Positions 11,347 through 23,616 of a DNA stretch of 64,000 nt are shown one piece after another. This stretch comes from Turritopsis dohrnii (Eukaryota; Cnidaria; Hydrozoa; Anthoathecata; Oceaniidae). How positions within the stretch are numbered: position 1 is the first letter of the stretch; the number at the start of each line of letters is the position of its first letter. The position numbers were made by a program, and so were the translations under genes. The DNA is taken from positions 1,178,001-1,242,000 of the forward strand of contig BQMF02000036.1 in the NCBI GenBank assembly GCA_027922465.2, written 5' to 3'. The notes beneath the pieces were generated by a model. It was given only the letters and a program-made list of their open reading frames with translations. It was not told where the DNA came from and made no database searches.

Positions 11347-14300
11347 TTACCTTGGTTCGGTGGGCTGCAACAATGTTTCCGGAGTTGGTAATCTTTTCGA
11401 TAATTGTGTCATCAGATTGCTTGAAATGCTTGTTTTAAAAACCCTTATTTTCCCACTAGAATCCCATTTTTCAATCACCTTTCCAATCGTTGACTTTCTG
11501 CTTCCAAACAATGGAAGAGCAGAACAGTCGATAACAATAAATAAGATGTCGGATGTTGCTCGTGCAGCATTTTCTAGTATCGTGTGACGATGAAATTGCT
11601 CCGTGTTTGATAAGGGAATTACAACTTTCCGAAGTTGAAATCCACGACAACCATTACTATCTGTTAAAACGATTTTCCTTTTCCCATCAATTGCTTCGGA
11701 TATTTCTTGTTTCTCTTCCATACTTGGAATTTTGTTTTTACTTTCCAGACAAGGTGCATAAATTAAGACTTCCTTCTCAGCTACCTCTAGGGCATGGCGG
11801 ATCAGATGGAATTCTTCTTCGTCATGGCAGATGATGATATCACCAGCTTTTACATTTTGTATACACGTTGCAATCTTTAATATGACCATTTGTTTACTGT
11901 CAAATTTACCGGAACAGCACTTGCGTAAAATCTTTTCAATTTCCACAGTTGAAGGAACATATGTTAATTCCGGTATTTTCCCTTGATGTGAGTGACCCAC
12001 TTCCGTCGATTGATCAAAACGATATTTTATCAATATACCTTCCGTTGTTCGTTTCTTGGCATACTTACTCATTTGCTTCAGAGCATGTTCCTGACTTCTT
12101 ATTGGCATAGGAGGATTTTTCGTTTCTTTGGAGCATATTTCAATGATTACATTCTCAATGCTTGACTCTACAACACTTTGATAAAAGAATTCATCAATAG
12201 AATTGACCCTGGCGTACCTGAAACGACCTTCCTCATCTGAAAGTTCTCTTGCTGGAGGTTTTGGAATAGAGGTCTCCATTTTTTCAGTATAATAATAACG
12301 TGTTTCTTCATCATTGATAACATCTTTAGCAATCTTGAAATTAAAATCAGATTAGTTTTGTCATAAATATATAGGAAGTAACTTCACACCAAACTCATTT
12401 GAAAATTAAGATTTACCTCCAGAAGTTCTGAAATCTTCATAGAGTTTCGCATGTTCTTTTCTAACCGAACAGGGGACATGTTAAGATATGATTCATAAGT
12501 TTCCAATGCCAATTTCTTCGTTTCGAAAAATCTACCTCTAATTTCATATTATTCATGTTGAAATGCTTGAAATATGAGTGTCACAAAATTGAATCCCATT
12601 CTCGAAAGTGCTGCATTGATTGAGTTAACTTCAAGTTTGTTCATTTTAGATGCATTCAATTCATCGATGCATATGTGACATAGTCTACCAGTGTTCTTTT
12701 GTACCTCCTGAACATAGACTAAAATTTCCGAAACTTCTGGGATTCTCTCTACTCCCATTTCTGCAGCAATTTCTGATACATTGGTAATTCGCAAATTCAC
12801 CACTCTCAACATTCTGCAGTTTCAAATTTCTAAAATGTTTATCGATATGAAAGTCAATCAAACTAAACGGATCAAAACTTATATAAAATATTGTTGTTGG
12901 TTCTTTAGCCATCCGTGCCAAATATTCAGACTGCAAAGTAGCTACAACAGTTTTCCCACAACCAAATGCGGCATTGATGAATTTGTGTTTCCGAGGATCA
13001 ACAATGACTCTAATCTGCTCATCATTGGCTTGTAAGTGTATCAGCTGGTCATGAATATCGTCTGAATGTCTCGCCACTTCAATTGATGTGTTGGCAATGA
13101 AACCACAAACTTGAGCAATAAGTTCTTTCATGATTTCCTTTGAATCGAAGTTTTCAGTTATTTTCAAAACGTGAGGGAGTTCGTCACAAAGCCATTTTTT
13201 CATTATTCCAGTATCACTCAGTTGATCTTTCGTTAAAACTCTTGGCGCACAACCATCGCAAATTAAATTGTGTTTTCCTTCGAAAATTGTTGCTGCGAGT
13301 TTGTGGTTTTCAAGATTCGGCGCAGCAACAAAAGTGGCGAATTTTATTTTGGACCTGTCTATATTTTTTTGCCCAACCACGAATTCCATCACTTTGGTGA
13401 GATCTTCAACATCTTTGGAGCACTTTGCAAACTCATCGGTGATGTCTTTTGAATGAACGCTTCCAGTGACCCTGATATTTAAAATGGCACCCATCTTCTG
13501 ATGGAAAACCAAGATATGGTTGGAAAAATCTCGATGCTCTTCTTTCACCTTTGTTGTTAATAAAAAATTTCTGTGTTCTTGAATGTCTAAGTGTGTTATG
13601 ACAACTCCGCCATCTGGTTCCATTGATTCATGCTGGAGGCTTGCAAGACTCTCTCTAAGGCATTCTGCGACATCTTTTGTTGTATTATTTGATGAGTCCA
13701 TAAAGATATTTGGAAATATGGTCCATTCATAAAAATAGTCTTTATTGTTTTTTAACAAATTACATTCCAAATATTTTTCACACTGGCTGATCCAATCAGA
13801 TGCTGATAATTCCTTCATCTCCCTTTTTGATTGGAAGCAACGAAAATCACTTCGAAAAACTGTTTCACTTTCTTCAGCACCATCTGTTGGTTCTCCTATT
13901 TCTTTGTGAGTGATTAAGGTGTAACCTTCCTTTGGTGTATGATATTCAACCGAAATTTCTACCAAAACAAAATAAAATTATAATACATATTGGATACAAA
14001 AGATTGTTAGCCATAGCAGGGTGCAATATGTCTACAGAAATTATACCGTTCAGTGAAAATTCTCTGCTCACATACTGATGTCTGTTACCATCATCATCTT
14101 TATATTCGATGAAACATTTGTATCTGTTCTTCTTGTCCAAGCCATTCAGTCGGATATAAACAGACCCATTACATTCACATTTTTCAACCTCATCAAGATC
14201 GTAGACGATCATAGGAGAATCCTTCTGTTGTTTTGACTTAGTTTGCGTTGTGATGCTGGTCCAATGAGTATGATTTTCAGGAACTTTCAATATGCAATAA

Positions 14301-17300
14301 TCCTCTGTGGTTGAAATAATCTCTATTACATAGCTTTGTGGTGATACAATTTCGGGTGTTACAGCTAAAATTACCAGAAAGTTTGTATTAGATTTTCTGC
14401 TTTAAAATGGAGAATACAGAACAACATAAGGTTAAATTAGCATTCTATTCTATTCTATTCTATTCTATTTTTATAGAGTTAGCTATAAAAGGAAAAAGGA
14501 ATTGTTCAGTTGCACATTTTAAAACGCAGATATTTTACAACGATAAAAGAAGGCAAGTATTGGTCATTAAATAAAAGGGCAACAACGGAGCTATCTAACG
14601 CAAATTATTGGAAAAAGAAAAGTATCACAAGAACATTGTTTATTAATAACGATTAACAGACAGGGCAAGGAGACCCAAAGAAAACAATAAATATGTTTGA
14701 CCTTTTTCATTTTTAAAAAATGACAAAAAATGCTCGATGTCGACAGTGACCGAGTCCATAGTTCACTGACAGTCTCTAACACTGAAAAGAAATAATCGCC
14801 ACAATGCCACTTAACACTTACACAGGACAAAAAACTATGTACAATGACTTCGATACCTCAAGAGAAAACTTCACAGGTGCAGACGAACTGCGAAGCACGC
14901 TGTTTCGCGCAAAAAAGACTGCTATTTTTGAATGGTCATGCTAAGAACCAATATGTTGAATGTGTTAAAATTCTGTCTCTGGACACAAAAACAATGCAGC
15001 CGCCTGTAAACAGTCTACAAAAAATACAGTGCAATGTAATCATCAAAAAAGAACACACCACGCAAGAAGTAATTCATTACAAAACCTTCTTACGATACTA
15101 TGAACTTGTGAAATGTTGGCAATTAAAGTTTCAATAAACATATTGTAAGGAAATATTTGTTAATTCTTATCTTACTTATGCAAAACATTCCAGGAAATGT
15201 TAAATAAATAAAATGTAAGTAGCAAAACCGCAGGTCAATATTATGTATACACATACCTCGGACATTTTTTAAGGGGCTGATATGACCATCATCTAATAAC
15301 ACAATGGTATCAGTTGTTCGTTGAACACGTTCTGGATATATCAGGTGGCTTTGCAGGTAACAGTTGGACTTCTCATCTTTCCTTAGCATCTTGATGGTAA
15401 GTTGGAAAGCATTAGCCAGTCCATTCAACAACAAGATAAGTTGATAATCTTGGTGATAGCCAGTATCCTTGTATTCTTCAATAATTTCCAGAACGTCTCC
15501 ACCAACTAACACTCCATACCAGCTTAAATTGTCACTTATTTCTTTTGTCATTTCTTCCAAAACTTTCCTCTTGTCAGACGTTTTGTTTTTTAGCTTCAAA
15601 CATTCAACAAAGGAATGGATGAGAGAGTGTTTCTTAGGAACGATGCTGGATACTTCGGCACTGTACTGAGATTGGCTTTCATTTTCAGCAGAATGGCAAT
15701 TATGCCTAGTAATAAAGATGGGAACCAAATATGTCAAAACAATACTGAAAAATGTAACATACGTATTTTAACATATACATTCATTATACCTGAAGATGTT
15801 ATAAAGATTGCTAGGTTTGACTTGACTTGCGTCGACTGAAACAAAAACACTGGAACTGTTAAACATAAAGATGCGATAACAAATAAAGGGAAGGCGAACA
15901 CAGTGTTTTATTACCAATCTCCAATAGGATTTAGAGAACAGACATTCAAGTAAAGCTACATCCCTTTATTCAAAACAAGCAATGACAAAAGGGAAGATGA
16001 ACACAGCGAGTTACTACAAGTTCCCAGAAGGATTAAAAAAACAGAATTTCAAGAAAAAACAAACAATGACAATTGCACACCTTCTTCATCAACAATTTGA
16101 GATACTAGCTGCCGGTGATTCAAAAACATTAGCAGTGATTGCATATGTAACCATGTTGCTTCAGCAGGAAGTGTGGATCGATGCCATTCTTCAAGTATCA
16201 TACGGAGTCTTTTCTGCACATCATCAGGGTTATTGATTGAAATTGTTTGAATTTTATGATATGGAAGCAAGAAATGACCAATCACTCTCCAATCATCACA
16301 TGCTGAATTACAAATCTTCTCAAAGATTTTTATGCGTCTGGGTCTTTCCTGAAAAGTTTTATCCTCCAGTTCATCTAAAACGATGCGTAGGAACCTACTG
16401 AGTGTCTTAAGCATAATTAATACCATGGATGGTTCCAGAACTTGCACGAGATAGGATATGATAGAAAATTAAAGAAAGTTAGAGAAAAGTACTCCTTCTA
16501 CTTTTTAAAATTTACCTGCACATTAGCTAGATAAAATTCAGCAATACCTAAAATTCTCTGTGATATTCATTTCGTTATTTTGGCTCGCATAGAGAACGTA
16601 AATAATATATTATCTCATTTTTATTAACCAATAAAGTTTTGTTAACCAGTGGAATGTCATGGCATTTGTACACAGACAGTGCTCTATAACCATTCAACCT
16701 GCTAACTTTTATAGAGATTGTAAAGCTCAGGGAGAGGAATACATGCAATACAACCGCTGTTTCATACTACATCCCTTTTTGCTGAAATTATTTTTGACAC
16801 CCCATCAAGATTGTCTGAACCTGAAAAAACGTGTGATATCCCTGCTGGTTCTTGAGATATTCTTTAGTCAGTTCACTTAACTTGACCTGACTTGAGGTTG
16901 ATTTAAGCAGCTGCCAGAAGCCATCATCCGCCACCTTTGGACAATCTTTTGAGTGTATTTTCCCCAGTCCAAATGAGAGGTAAAAAAAAAAAAAAAAACT
17001 CTCGAATAGATATTAGAAAGCAGCACCATCTTACAGAGCTCGAAAAAATGTCCTTTCTATGACCAATTTTTCCATGAATATTTTATTGATGTCATAAGAC
17101 CTGACCTCAATTTTGCATCACCCCAACCCAAAAAGCAACAAATGTGGCCCAAAATGGCTTCAAGTTGACATAAATCAAAGATTTCGATAATGATGGCGAA
17201 ACCAATATGTCGATATCATAACACCAGTTTAAATAAACAGTTTATATGTCTGCTATAGCCTATACATACCTTTTTCCTGTGTGTGATTTTGAATGGAAGT

Positions 17301-18029
17301 GCCTATAAAATTTAACATTGGCTTATGGTGGAAATTTTCACGTCCATACCACATCCATTTTGGTGGGTGTTTCTCACGTGACTATTAGCTTTTGTGAATA
17401 CTTTTTCCCCCTATAACTTCTATTTCATAAACCGGAGTTCTTGCATTGTTTCTCAAGAATTGAATTGTTATTAACTTCATCAAAGTCAACATAAAACAAG
17501 TATAAACATTTATAAAGAAAACTTTTATAAAGAAAACTTTTCGGTATTAATTTGTTGATAATATGAGTTATAATGATTTGGTTTGGTTTAATGATTACAA
17601 ACCTTTGATATCTAACGGTGCAGGAGTCTGTTCTTCTGACAGTATGGCATTTTTTTCAATCAACACAAGATGGTCATTCATCTTTTTTATCAACCCTTTT
17701 CTTTCAGAGACAGGTGTATTGGAGAACATCTCCATGACGCAATCGAGCACTGGTCTGTCATCGGACCTTACACTACCAAATATCCTTTCCACTTCCACAT
17801 CATAGCTGAACAAGCGTTCACAAAAACGTTTGCCTCCTTGAAGATCACCGGCAAATCGATTTTCGATAAGAAAGGCAAACATACGAATATCTAAAGTAAA
17901 TAAATTTTCCTTACTAGAAAACTACTGACTTTAGTTTTAGCATGACTTTTATTATTATCAGCATGCTGGAATTTCCAATTTTAGGCAAATAGGCTACTTC
18001 AACTAACCTTCGTCAGCAGTTCCATCCAT
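11347..18029 (-). CDS. Death domain / OTU-like / Ig-FN3-like / SF1-helicase-like multidomain protein (disrupted)
   Basis: Eight exons join in phase: 18029-18008, 17890-17603, 16440-16081, 15835-15790, 15705-15257, 14364-14047, 13958-12417 and 12333-11347, about 1336 residues. Domains: helical N-terminus (~1-100); death domain (~138-222, with 'DDW..IG', 'ML..W' and 'ATW..L' landmarks); OTU-like region (~255-385) with serine near 266 where the Cys should be and His near 379; beta-rich Ig/FN3-like domain (~390-494); a possible restriction-nuclease-fold (NERD-like) segment (~600-720); then an SF1-type NTPase with Walker A AAFGCGKT (~824-831), Walker B-like HICIDE and a second RecA-like half ending in 'ENAARATSDILFIVI'. 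A net +1 frameshift near 12810 and an in-frame TAA at 12549-12551 interrupt the NTPase. The frame is open upstream of the chosen ATG to an acceptor at ~18098, so a 5' exon may be missing. Family assignments rest on motif reading; death domain and P-loop are the surest. An innate-immunity or cell-death role is inference. Confidence 0.75.
14442..14470. repeat. (TTCTA)n microsatellite
   Basis: About six tandem TTCTA units, in an intron of the death-domain gene. Confidence 0.9.
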
Positions 18030-18736
18030 TTCTGATTCAAACCATTTTTCTTTCACACAAACGAAATAATACAAATACGAGCGCAAGTATCTGTTTTGCT
18101 GTAGGACATAGGATGTACCCCCGTCGCCAGCTTTTAGATTTGCATTAAAGAAAACAATTACAAAAAAATTAGAAAGAAATTATCCTATTTCGTAGCCAGG
18201 GATTTGTCAAACAGAGAGGAAATACCGAGTACGAAGTTGCAATCTTTACCGATCGCAAATAAATTACATAAATTTATTCCCGTTTATTAATTTATAACAT
18301 TTCTCGTGTTTTCTCATAAACAGAATGCATACAATGTTGTACGGAGAACAGAACAGAAAATTTTCTGAACATAATGTTTTTATACTCAACTCTCCTTCCT
18401 TCACCATAGGCAGAACATAGTCGAACTGTCTGGAGGAGAGATAAGAAAATATCAGAAAAGGAAAACGTGCGATTACTAAACAATAATTCAGAGAGAAAAG
18501 AAAATTCGTGATAGTGTACTCCTCCATAAAACTTGACTATGTCTATATCCACCTCTGTTCACCTTCATGACACGATGCAAATATTTGCTATTGCAGAATC
18601 TGTAAGGTCACTCTTTTCTTCTCTTGTCTATAAGTTCCGTACTCATAAAGTCAGCTTTGTTTGCTTTGTCTGTGCTTGCTTTTTATCAAAACATACTCGA
18701 AAGATTCGGTTCTTTGTGAGACGCACGTGATTAATA

Positions 18737-19129
18737 AAGCCTGGTTCAGATCTGACGATTACGACGATTAAAAAAAAATCAGTCGTCATAAGCGCCAATC
18801 GCCAGGTCTGAACATTCTCAAGTATGTCAAAATACCAAATTCAAAACACACGATACTTCTTTCCCTTTTTAAGTTTGAACTTCTTTGTAAAATTTGCAGC
18901 ACGTGCCCACACGATCTTAAAACAATAGAATTGACGTAAAATTCAATAGATTTTTACATTACAATAGAGCGACTACGACGATAAAATTTTTTAATATTTT
19001 GTCGTCGTAAACGCCAGGCGTTTATGGCGATTACGACAATTACAAAAGTGTTCACATTAGACGATTACGACGATTACACTAAATTTTAATCGTCGTTATC
19101 GTCGTAATCGTCAGGTCTGAACCAGGCTT
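18737..19129. mobile_element. ~390 bp MITE with AAGCCTGGTTCAGA ends
   Basis: The left end AAGCCTGGTTCAGATCTGAC is mirrored at the right end (AAGCCTGGTTCAGACCTGAC in reverse complement). Internal GATTACGACGATTA-like repeats occur on both arms, and no coding sequence is present. It lies upstream of the death-domain gene on that gene's 5' side. Superfamily not assigned. Confidence 0.85.
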
Positions 19130-19689
19130 AAATGTTATTTGCTTCCATAACATTAAAATAATCTTTAAATTGCTAACTGTTGACGTAGATCTTTAACTCG
19201 AAATTACATCAGGGGGTACGACTAATTCACTTTGTTTACTTGATTTAATTTCCACCACCAGAGCTTGAGCAGCTGCGGCGCCAACGTCGATGACATCACG
19301 AGCAAAAGACGAAAATAACTAGATTACTACCGAATGAATGTTTGAAGAACTTATTTTTGTTAGAGAAATTATTCTAATCATGAACTTAAAACGACAGGAA
19401 GGTTACCAAGGGCGACTTCAAAACATGAATTTTCACGTTAAGAATAAAATTTTCTTACAAAATTTTCCCAATGGTGTCATTTAAGTAGTAGAACCTCTTT
19501 CTAAAAGCTATGTCCACATCAGAAGCGAAGCTGGTTGGTTAAATCACGTCACCGTCGCCGCTGCCGTCGCGATTTCTTAAGTTCTTTATTCCGTCACATG
19601 ACACGTCTAATTGTTGTTGTTTACAGTTAGGTTCGTGTGGCCAGAGATATGTAAATTTGGTGTGACAATTTGAGTTCATCAAACATCAT

Positions 19690-19785
19690 GCAGGAAGGTC
19701 TTACAAAAATTTTGAAACATCGAGGCATGACGTAATTTTGTGCTCGCTGACCCAAGCAAATTCAAAAAGGTTTTCATATTGAAGT
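19690..19785 (+). repeat. Dispersed repeat, copy 1
   Basis: Shares with 26193-26290 the run 'CAGGAA.GTCTTACAAAAAT..' and 'CTGACCCAAGCAAATTCA' with the same spacing. A weaker relative may lie near 29120-29190. Confidence 0.7.
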
Positions 19786-19840
19786 TTTGATGAACTCAAT
19801 TTGTCACGTGAAATGTAGGTTAAGTACTTTCGCTTGTCGC

Positions 19841-19868
19841 TACTATACTATACTATACTATACTATAC
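19841..19868. repeat. (TACTA)n microsatellite
   Basis: Five to six tandem copies of the pentamer TACTA. Confidence 0.9.
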
Positions 19869-20031
19869 CTATACTTCAACAACATCAATGTTTTTGGGAG
19901 GTGCAGATTTTGAAAAATGCTTGAAGGAAAGTCGTTTTTCACCAACCAAGGATAACGGTCTACCACGGTTTTTATGTATGTTGAGCAAACATGTTTTAAA
20001 AAAACTCAAAATGTTCATTTTAGTCCGAGCG

Positions 20032-20110
20032 CAACCTCGTACCCAGAGTTTCTTGCCTTTTCGATGTACGGACGATATACGAAAAAGCAAGAAACCCTGG
20101 GTACGAGGTT
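20032..20110. mobile_element. Short hairpin element with AACCTCGTACCCAG ends
   Basis: The left arm AACCTCGTACCCAGAGTTTC and the right arm (reverse complement AACCTCGTACCCAGGGTTTC) form a ~30 bp inverted repeat with a short loop. Related arms appear near 20430, 26820 and at 27528-27587. It looks like a solo MITE or foldback. Confidence 0.7.
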
Positions 20111-21100
20111 AGTCCGGGATTTCTATTCATACCATCTCCATTTTTATTTCATATCAAAATACTTCAAAGCATCTCAAAATCCATTGAACATTCGGGTCAA
20201 CGTGCTCTTAGAAAAACTACAATGGCTGCCATTAATTGTTGATAAATAGCGAATATGGTCTAAGAAAAAATTCCCCAATCAGAATGCGTGAAACAATATG
20301 CAAAGTAAATTTGAACCAGTGTCACATTTGTGTGCTCACACTCAGTAGGATGGAACAGAAATATTCATCAGTATATTTTCATCATTATACAAAGCTTCGT
20401 TGCAGCCATACGTATATCAAAATAGCAAAAAAAACCCTGGGCTCGAGGATGCAACTAAACAATCACAACTTTGCGCTGAACGTTCGTCACTTGTTACACG
20501 CTCTCCTTCGTAAGAATAAGTTTCGAACCTCAGTACTTTCCACATAAAATCAGCCTAGAAAGTTCTTTTATCGTTCTTGAGTTAGTACAGGAGAGTCTGT
20601 CAATTGCTTCTGGCACTTTCCAGGTTCAACGTTGTTATAAAGTATATTTTACCGAATAAAAGTGTTTAAGTTCAATACCTTCAGACCGATTGCACGTTCA
20701 AGTGAATAATGCTGTAGATATCTTCCGATTCAAAAATTACAGGTGTATACAAGCGCCATATATAGATTTAAGTAGACTAAACGTATAATAAACAAACTCG
20801 ACAACTCGCAGAAATCGAATTCTAGAGAGCCTATGAACTCATCTGAATTTAATTTACTTCCAAATTATTGACATTTTCCAGATGAGAGTCTCTGATTTTT
20901 TGGATCGAATCAGAAGAGATGAAATTCATATGAAATTTTTTCTAAACGTCAATAAACAATAGCAAAAACCCGTATGGAATAAAGCTATATATCAAAAGCA
21001 CCCTTAAATCTTCACATTGTCGTCAAAATATAAATATAACGACAGACAACTGGCTTCGTTTAATTCTAACGAGCTTGCATAATGGACGTTGGATGTTCAT

Positions 21101-23291
21101 CTATTTAGCAGTCATGTGTCTCATCAAAATATTGTTCAATTTCTCCAATCTCTTGATATCTTGAGCTTGTTCGGTACGATACTTTAAACACTAGACCGAA
21201 AGAATAAGTAACCGGAAATTATGCAGAAACTGAACTGATATTTCAGGTATTGAAATCTGTTGAGCTGCGGGAAGTTTCAAACATCTTCATAATACAAACT
21301 ACTACTCTCCCTACTCATTCACCACACATGTGCCCTGGGTGTGTTCCACTTGAAATATCAAATTTTAAATTAAAAGAACAGTTGATTTTTTTTCATACCG
21401 GAATGGATATTGGCAGAATTAAAGAGAGTTGAGATCAGTTTACTAGATAACTCAATGGTTTGGCTGAAGAGTTTTCAACCTGGTAGCATATGCAACAACA
21501 GCTTTTCTGTCAAGGAATCATCTCCTTTTAGAGCTCTTAATTTCCTGGCTTAATTACCGTTCAGTGCTTGGACCACCACCAATTACATTTCAAACATGAC
21601 ATAACTCATACGACCAAGAAAGTTCTAATGTATAACTTCAATTGATTTCGCCAAAAACCATCACATTATAATGGTACAGTCTACTCTCGATAAGTGGAAC
21701 CCCAGATAAGTGGAACTTATTTCTCCGGTCCCTGCATTAACAAACCTCTCTTATGGAACCATTAAGTAGTATTGTAGTATCAATTGAGAAAACTTCTACA
21801 GTAAAACAGCGCAATATTAACAGAGTTCAACTAAGTTGATGTTGGACTTTAATAATAAAATGGAACAAATGTATAATAAAATGATCTATATATACTTTTG
21901 ACTTACCACTTTGTCATCTGTCATTTTCAACACTAGCTTCCCATCACAGTTTCGATATTTTGTGACAAATCTCGTCTAAATTAAGAAAAACTACAGATTA
22001 TAGGGATGAGGAAATTCAAATAAAGTCATTTTCTTTCTGACATCATATGCTGCTCTAATTGTTGTTCTCCATCGATTTCCTTGACTGCAATCAATTACAA
22101 TTTTCATAAATAGTGCCCGAGGAGCTGGCAAATACAATCAATCAAAATATATATCCATAATAAAATTCAAAATAATTTATGAAGCGGAAAAGAGACATGG
22201 ATATGCAATTAGGAATCACTTGTGCAAGTCACAATGGCTTACAGAAAGCCTTTTGTGTAAATAAAGGAAGAAATTCTTTTGGTTTGCAATATCTTTCCAT
22301 TCTGTTTCATTTTTTTCCCAGTTTAAGAAACCTTTTTTCGTTGTGGTCAAAGATGGTATCTGGTAAACGTTTTCTCCCAAGAGGTTATAGAATGGCAAAC
22401 CTGTGGAACAATTTAGAGAAAAGAATTATAGCAGACAGTTTCCACTTGTGGCTGGTTGCTTTCGAACTAACTTCTGTATCATTAATCTGCAACTGAATAT
22501 GAGAACCGGCAAATTAAGTTAATTTAATACACAAACGGGTGCTACCTGTAATGTACGTTTCAAAATAATACATTACCAAATCGAAAAGTACGATATTTTA
22601 AAGTGGCCTTTCAAATTTGTGCTGAAGGCACCGAAATAATAAATGAAATAAAAATGCTTTTCTGACTGAAACTTTTTTGTTTCTAGAAAAATATGTCTGC
22701 TAGTACACATGTTATACTTGTTTATGAAATATGAAAACTTTCCTGGGGACAAATGGGTCACTGCTTCATGTTCCAAAGAAAAATTTTATTTCTTATCATT
22801 TGCTTGATGTGATTTTATAGTCAATTCTATATGGTCTAAGTACAAAACTACAATTGTCTGGTAGTAATAGATAATGAATGTTTTGTGTTCATACTTTGTA
22901 AATCGTTGACACATTATAAATATATGTGTTCTTTCCTCATCATTAATTTCTTAAAATTTCGACATGCATAATAATAAACCAGACCTATCTGGTTAACAAA
23001 ATATACATAATAACTTCATTCTCACAGACATATAAAATCATACCATAGGAAGACAATGTGTGGTTTGTATTTTTCAGATATGCAAAATTGTAACATTGAC
23101 AGTAGTTACACGATGAGTGACCTTTTAGCTTGCTTTTCTCCTTCCCCCTTACAGCTCTCTAAAACCTCACCCCTTGCGTAAACACTCCCAAAATATAAGG
23201 AAACCTTTGTTGACCGTACCTTGGATGGATTACTCAGAAATAGTTGCTCTGCTGCTTTAGCAAACTCTTCCCAGTTATCGATGTATGTCAT
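21101..23291 (-). CDS. SRP9: Signal recognition particle 9 kDa protein (SRP9)
   Basis: SRP9 pairs with SRP14 to form the Alu-domain heterodimer of the signal recognition particle, which binds the SRP RNA 5' domain and slows translation while the ribosome docks at the ER. Three exons, 23291-23220, 21975-21907 and 21190-21101, all join in phase 0 and give 76 residues (human is 86). Exon 1 gives the start with 'WEEFAKAAEQLFLSNP', exon 2 'RFVTKYRNCDGKLVLKMTDDKV', and exon 3 'YRTEQAQDIKRLEKLNNILM' and a short tail. All match the family order (WEEF..AAE.L, YRH.DG.L.LKVTDD, YKT.QAQDVKK.EK). The start is the first ATG before the WEEF motif. The gene is divergent from TAF6, 325 bp away. Confidence 0.93.
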
Positions 23292-23616
23292 TCTCCTATG
23301 ATCCTACGCTGACAAAAGCCAGGAAGAAAACGTTGCATTAATTCCATTACACTGATTGATCGCGTGGCCCCGAGATGTGATCATAAAAGTAAGCTGTTTT
23401 ACAGACCCGAATAAATCTGATCACAACTGCAATATATTTTCAAAAGAAAATTATGTTTTAAATTGTTTACATTTTGAAAGTCAATAAATGTTACCTTTTG
23501 AAATCTGCATAGATTTATTTATCGAAATTGTTTCAAAAGGATGTGATCTGTACTATGCTTCGTGCAGTTTTTTCTAAAAGTAATACCTTGACACTTAATT
23601 CTTCCAAAATCCCATC
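23292..23616. promoter_or_regulatory. Shared promoter region between SRP9 and TAF6
   Basis: Only 325 bp separate the two divergent start codons, so core promoters and 5' UTRs of both housekeeping genes must lie here or overlap. No TATA box stands out. The arrangement suggests a bidirectional promoter (inference). Confidence 0.5.

Larger units (their letters stand above)
19130..21100. other. Intergenic region, repeats only
   Basis: The stretch between the MITE and the SRP9 3' end. It holds a (TACTA)n tract, a dispersed repeat (19690-19785) and a hairpin element (20032-20110), each listed separately. Short open frames overlap on both strands without protein-family features. Confidence 0.6.

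Noticed and set aside
18264..18552. Minus-strand frames MEEYTITNFLF.. and MDIDIVKFYGG.. upstream of the death-domain gene
   Set aside because: They overlap each other in different frames, and I found no phase-matching donor to the next exon. They remain possible 5' exons but are unsupported.
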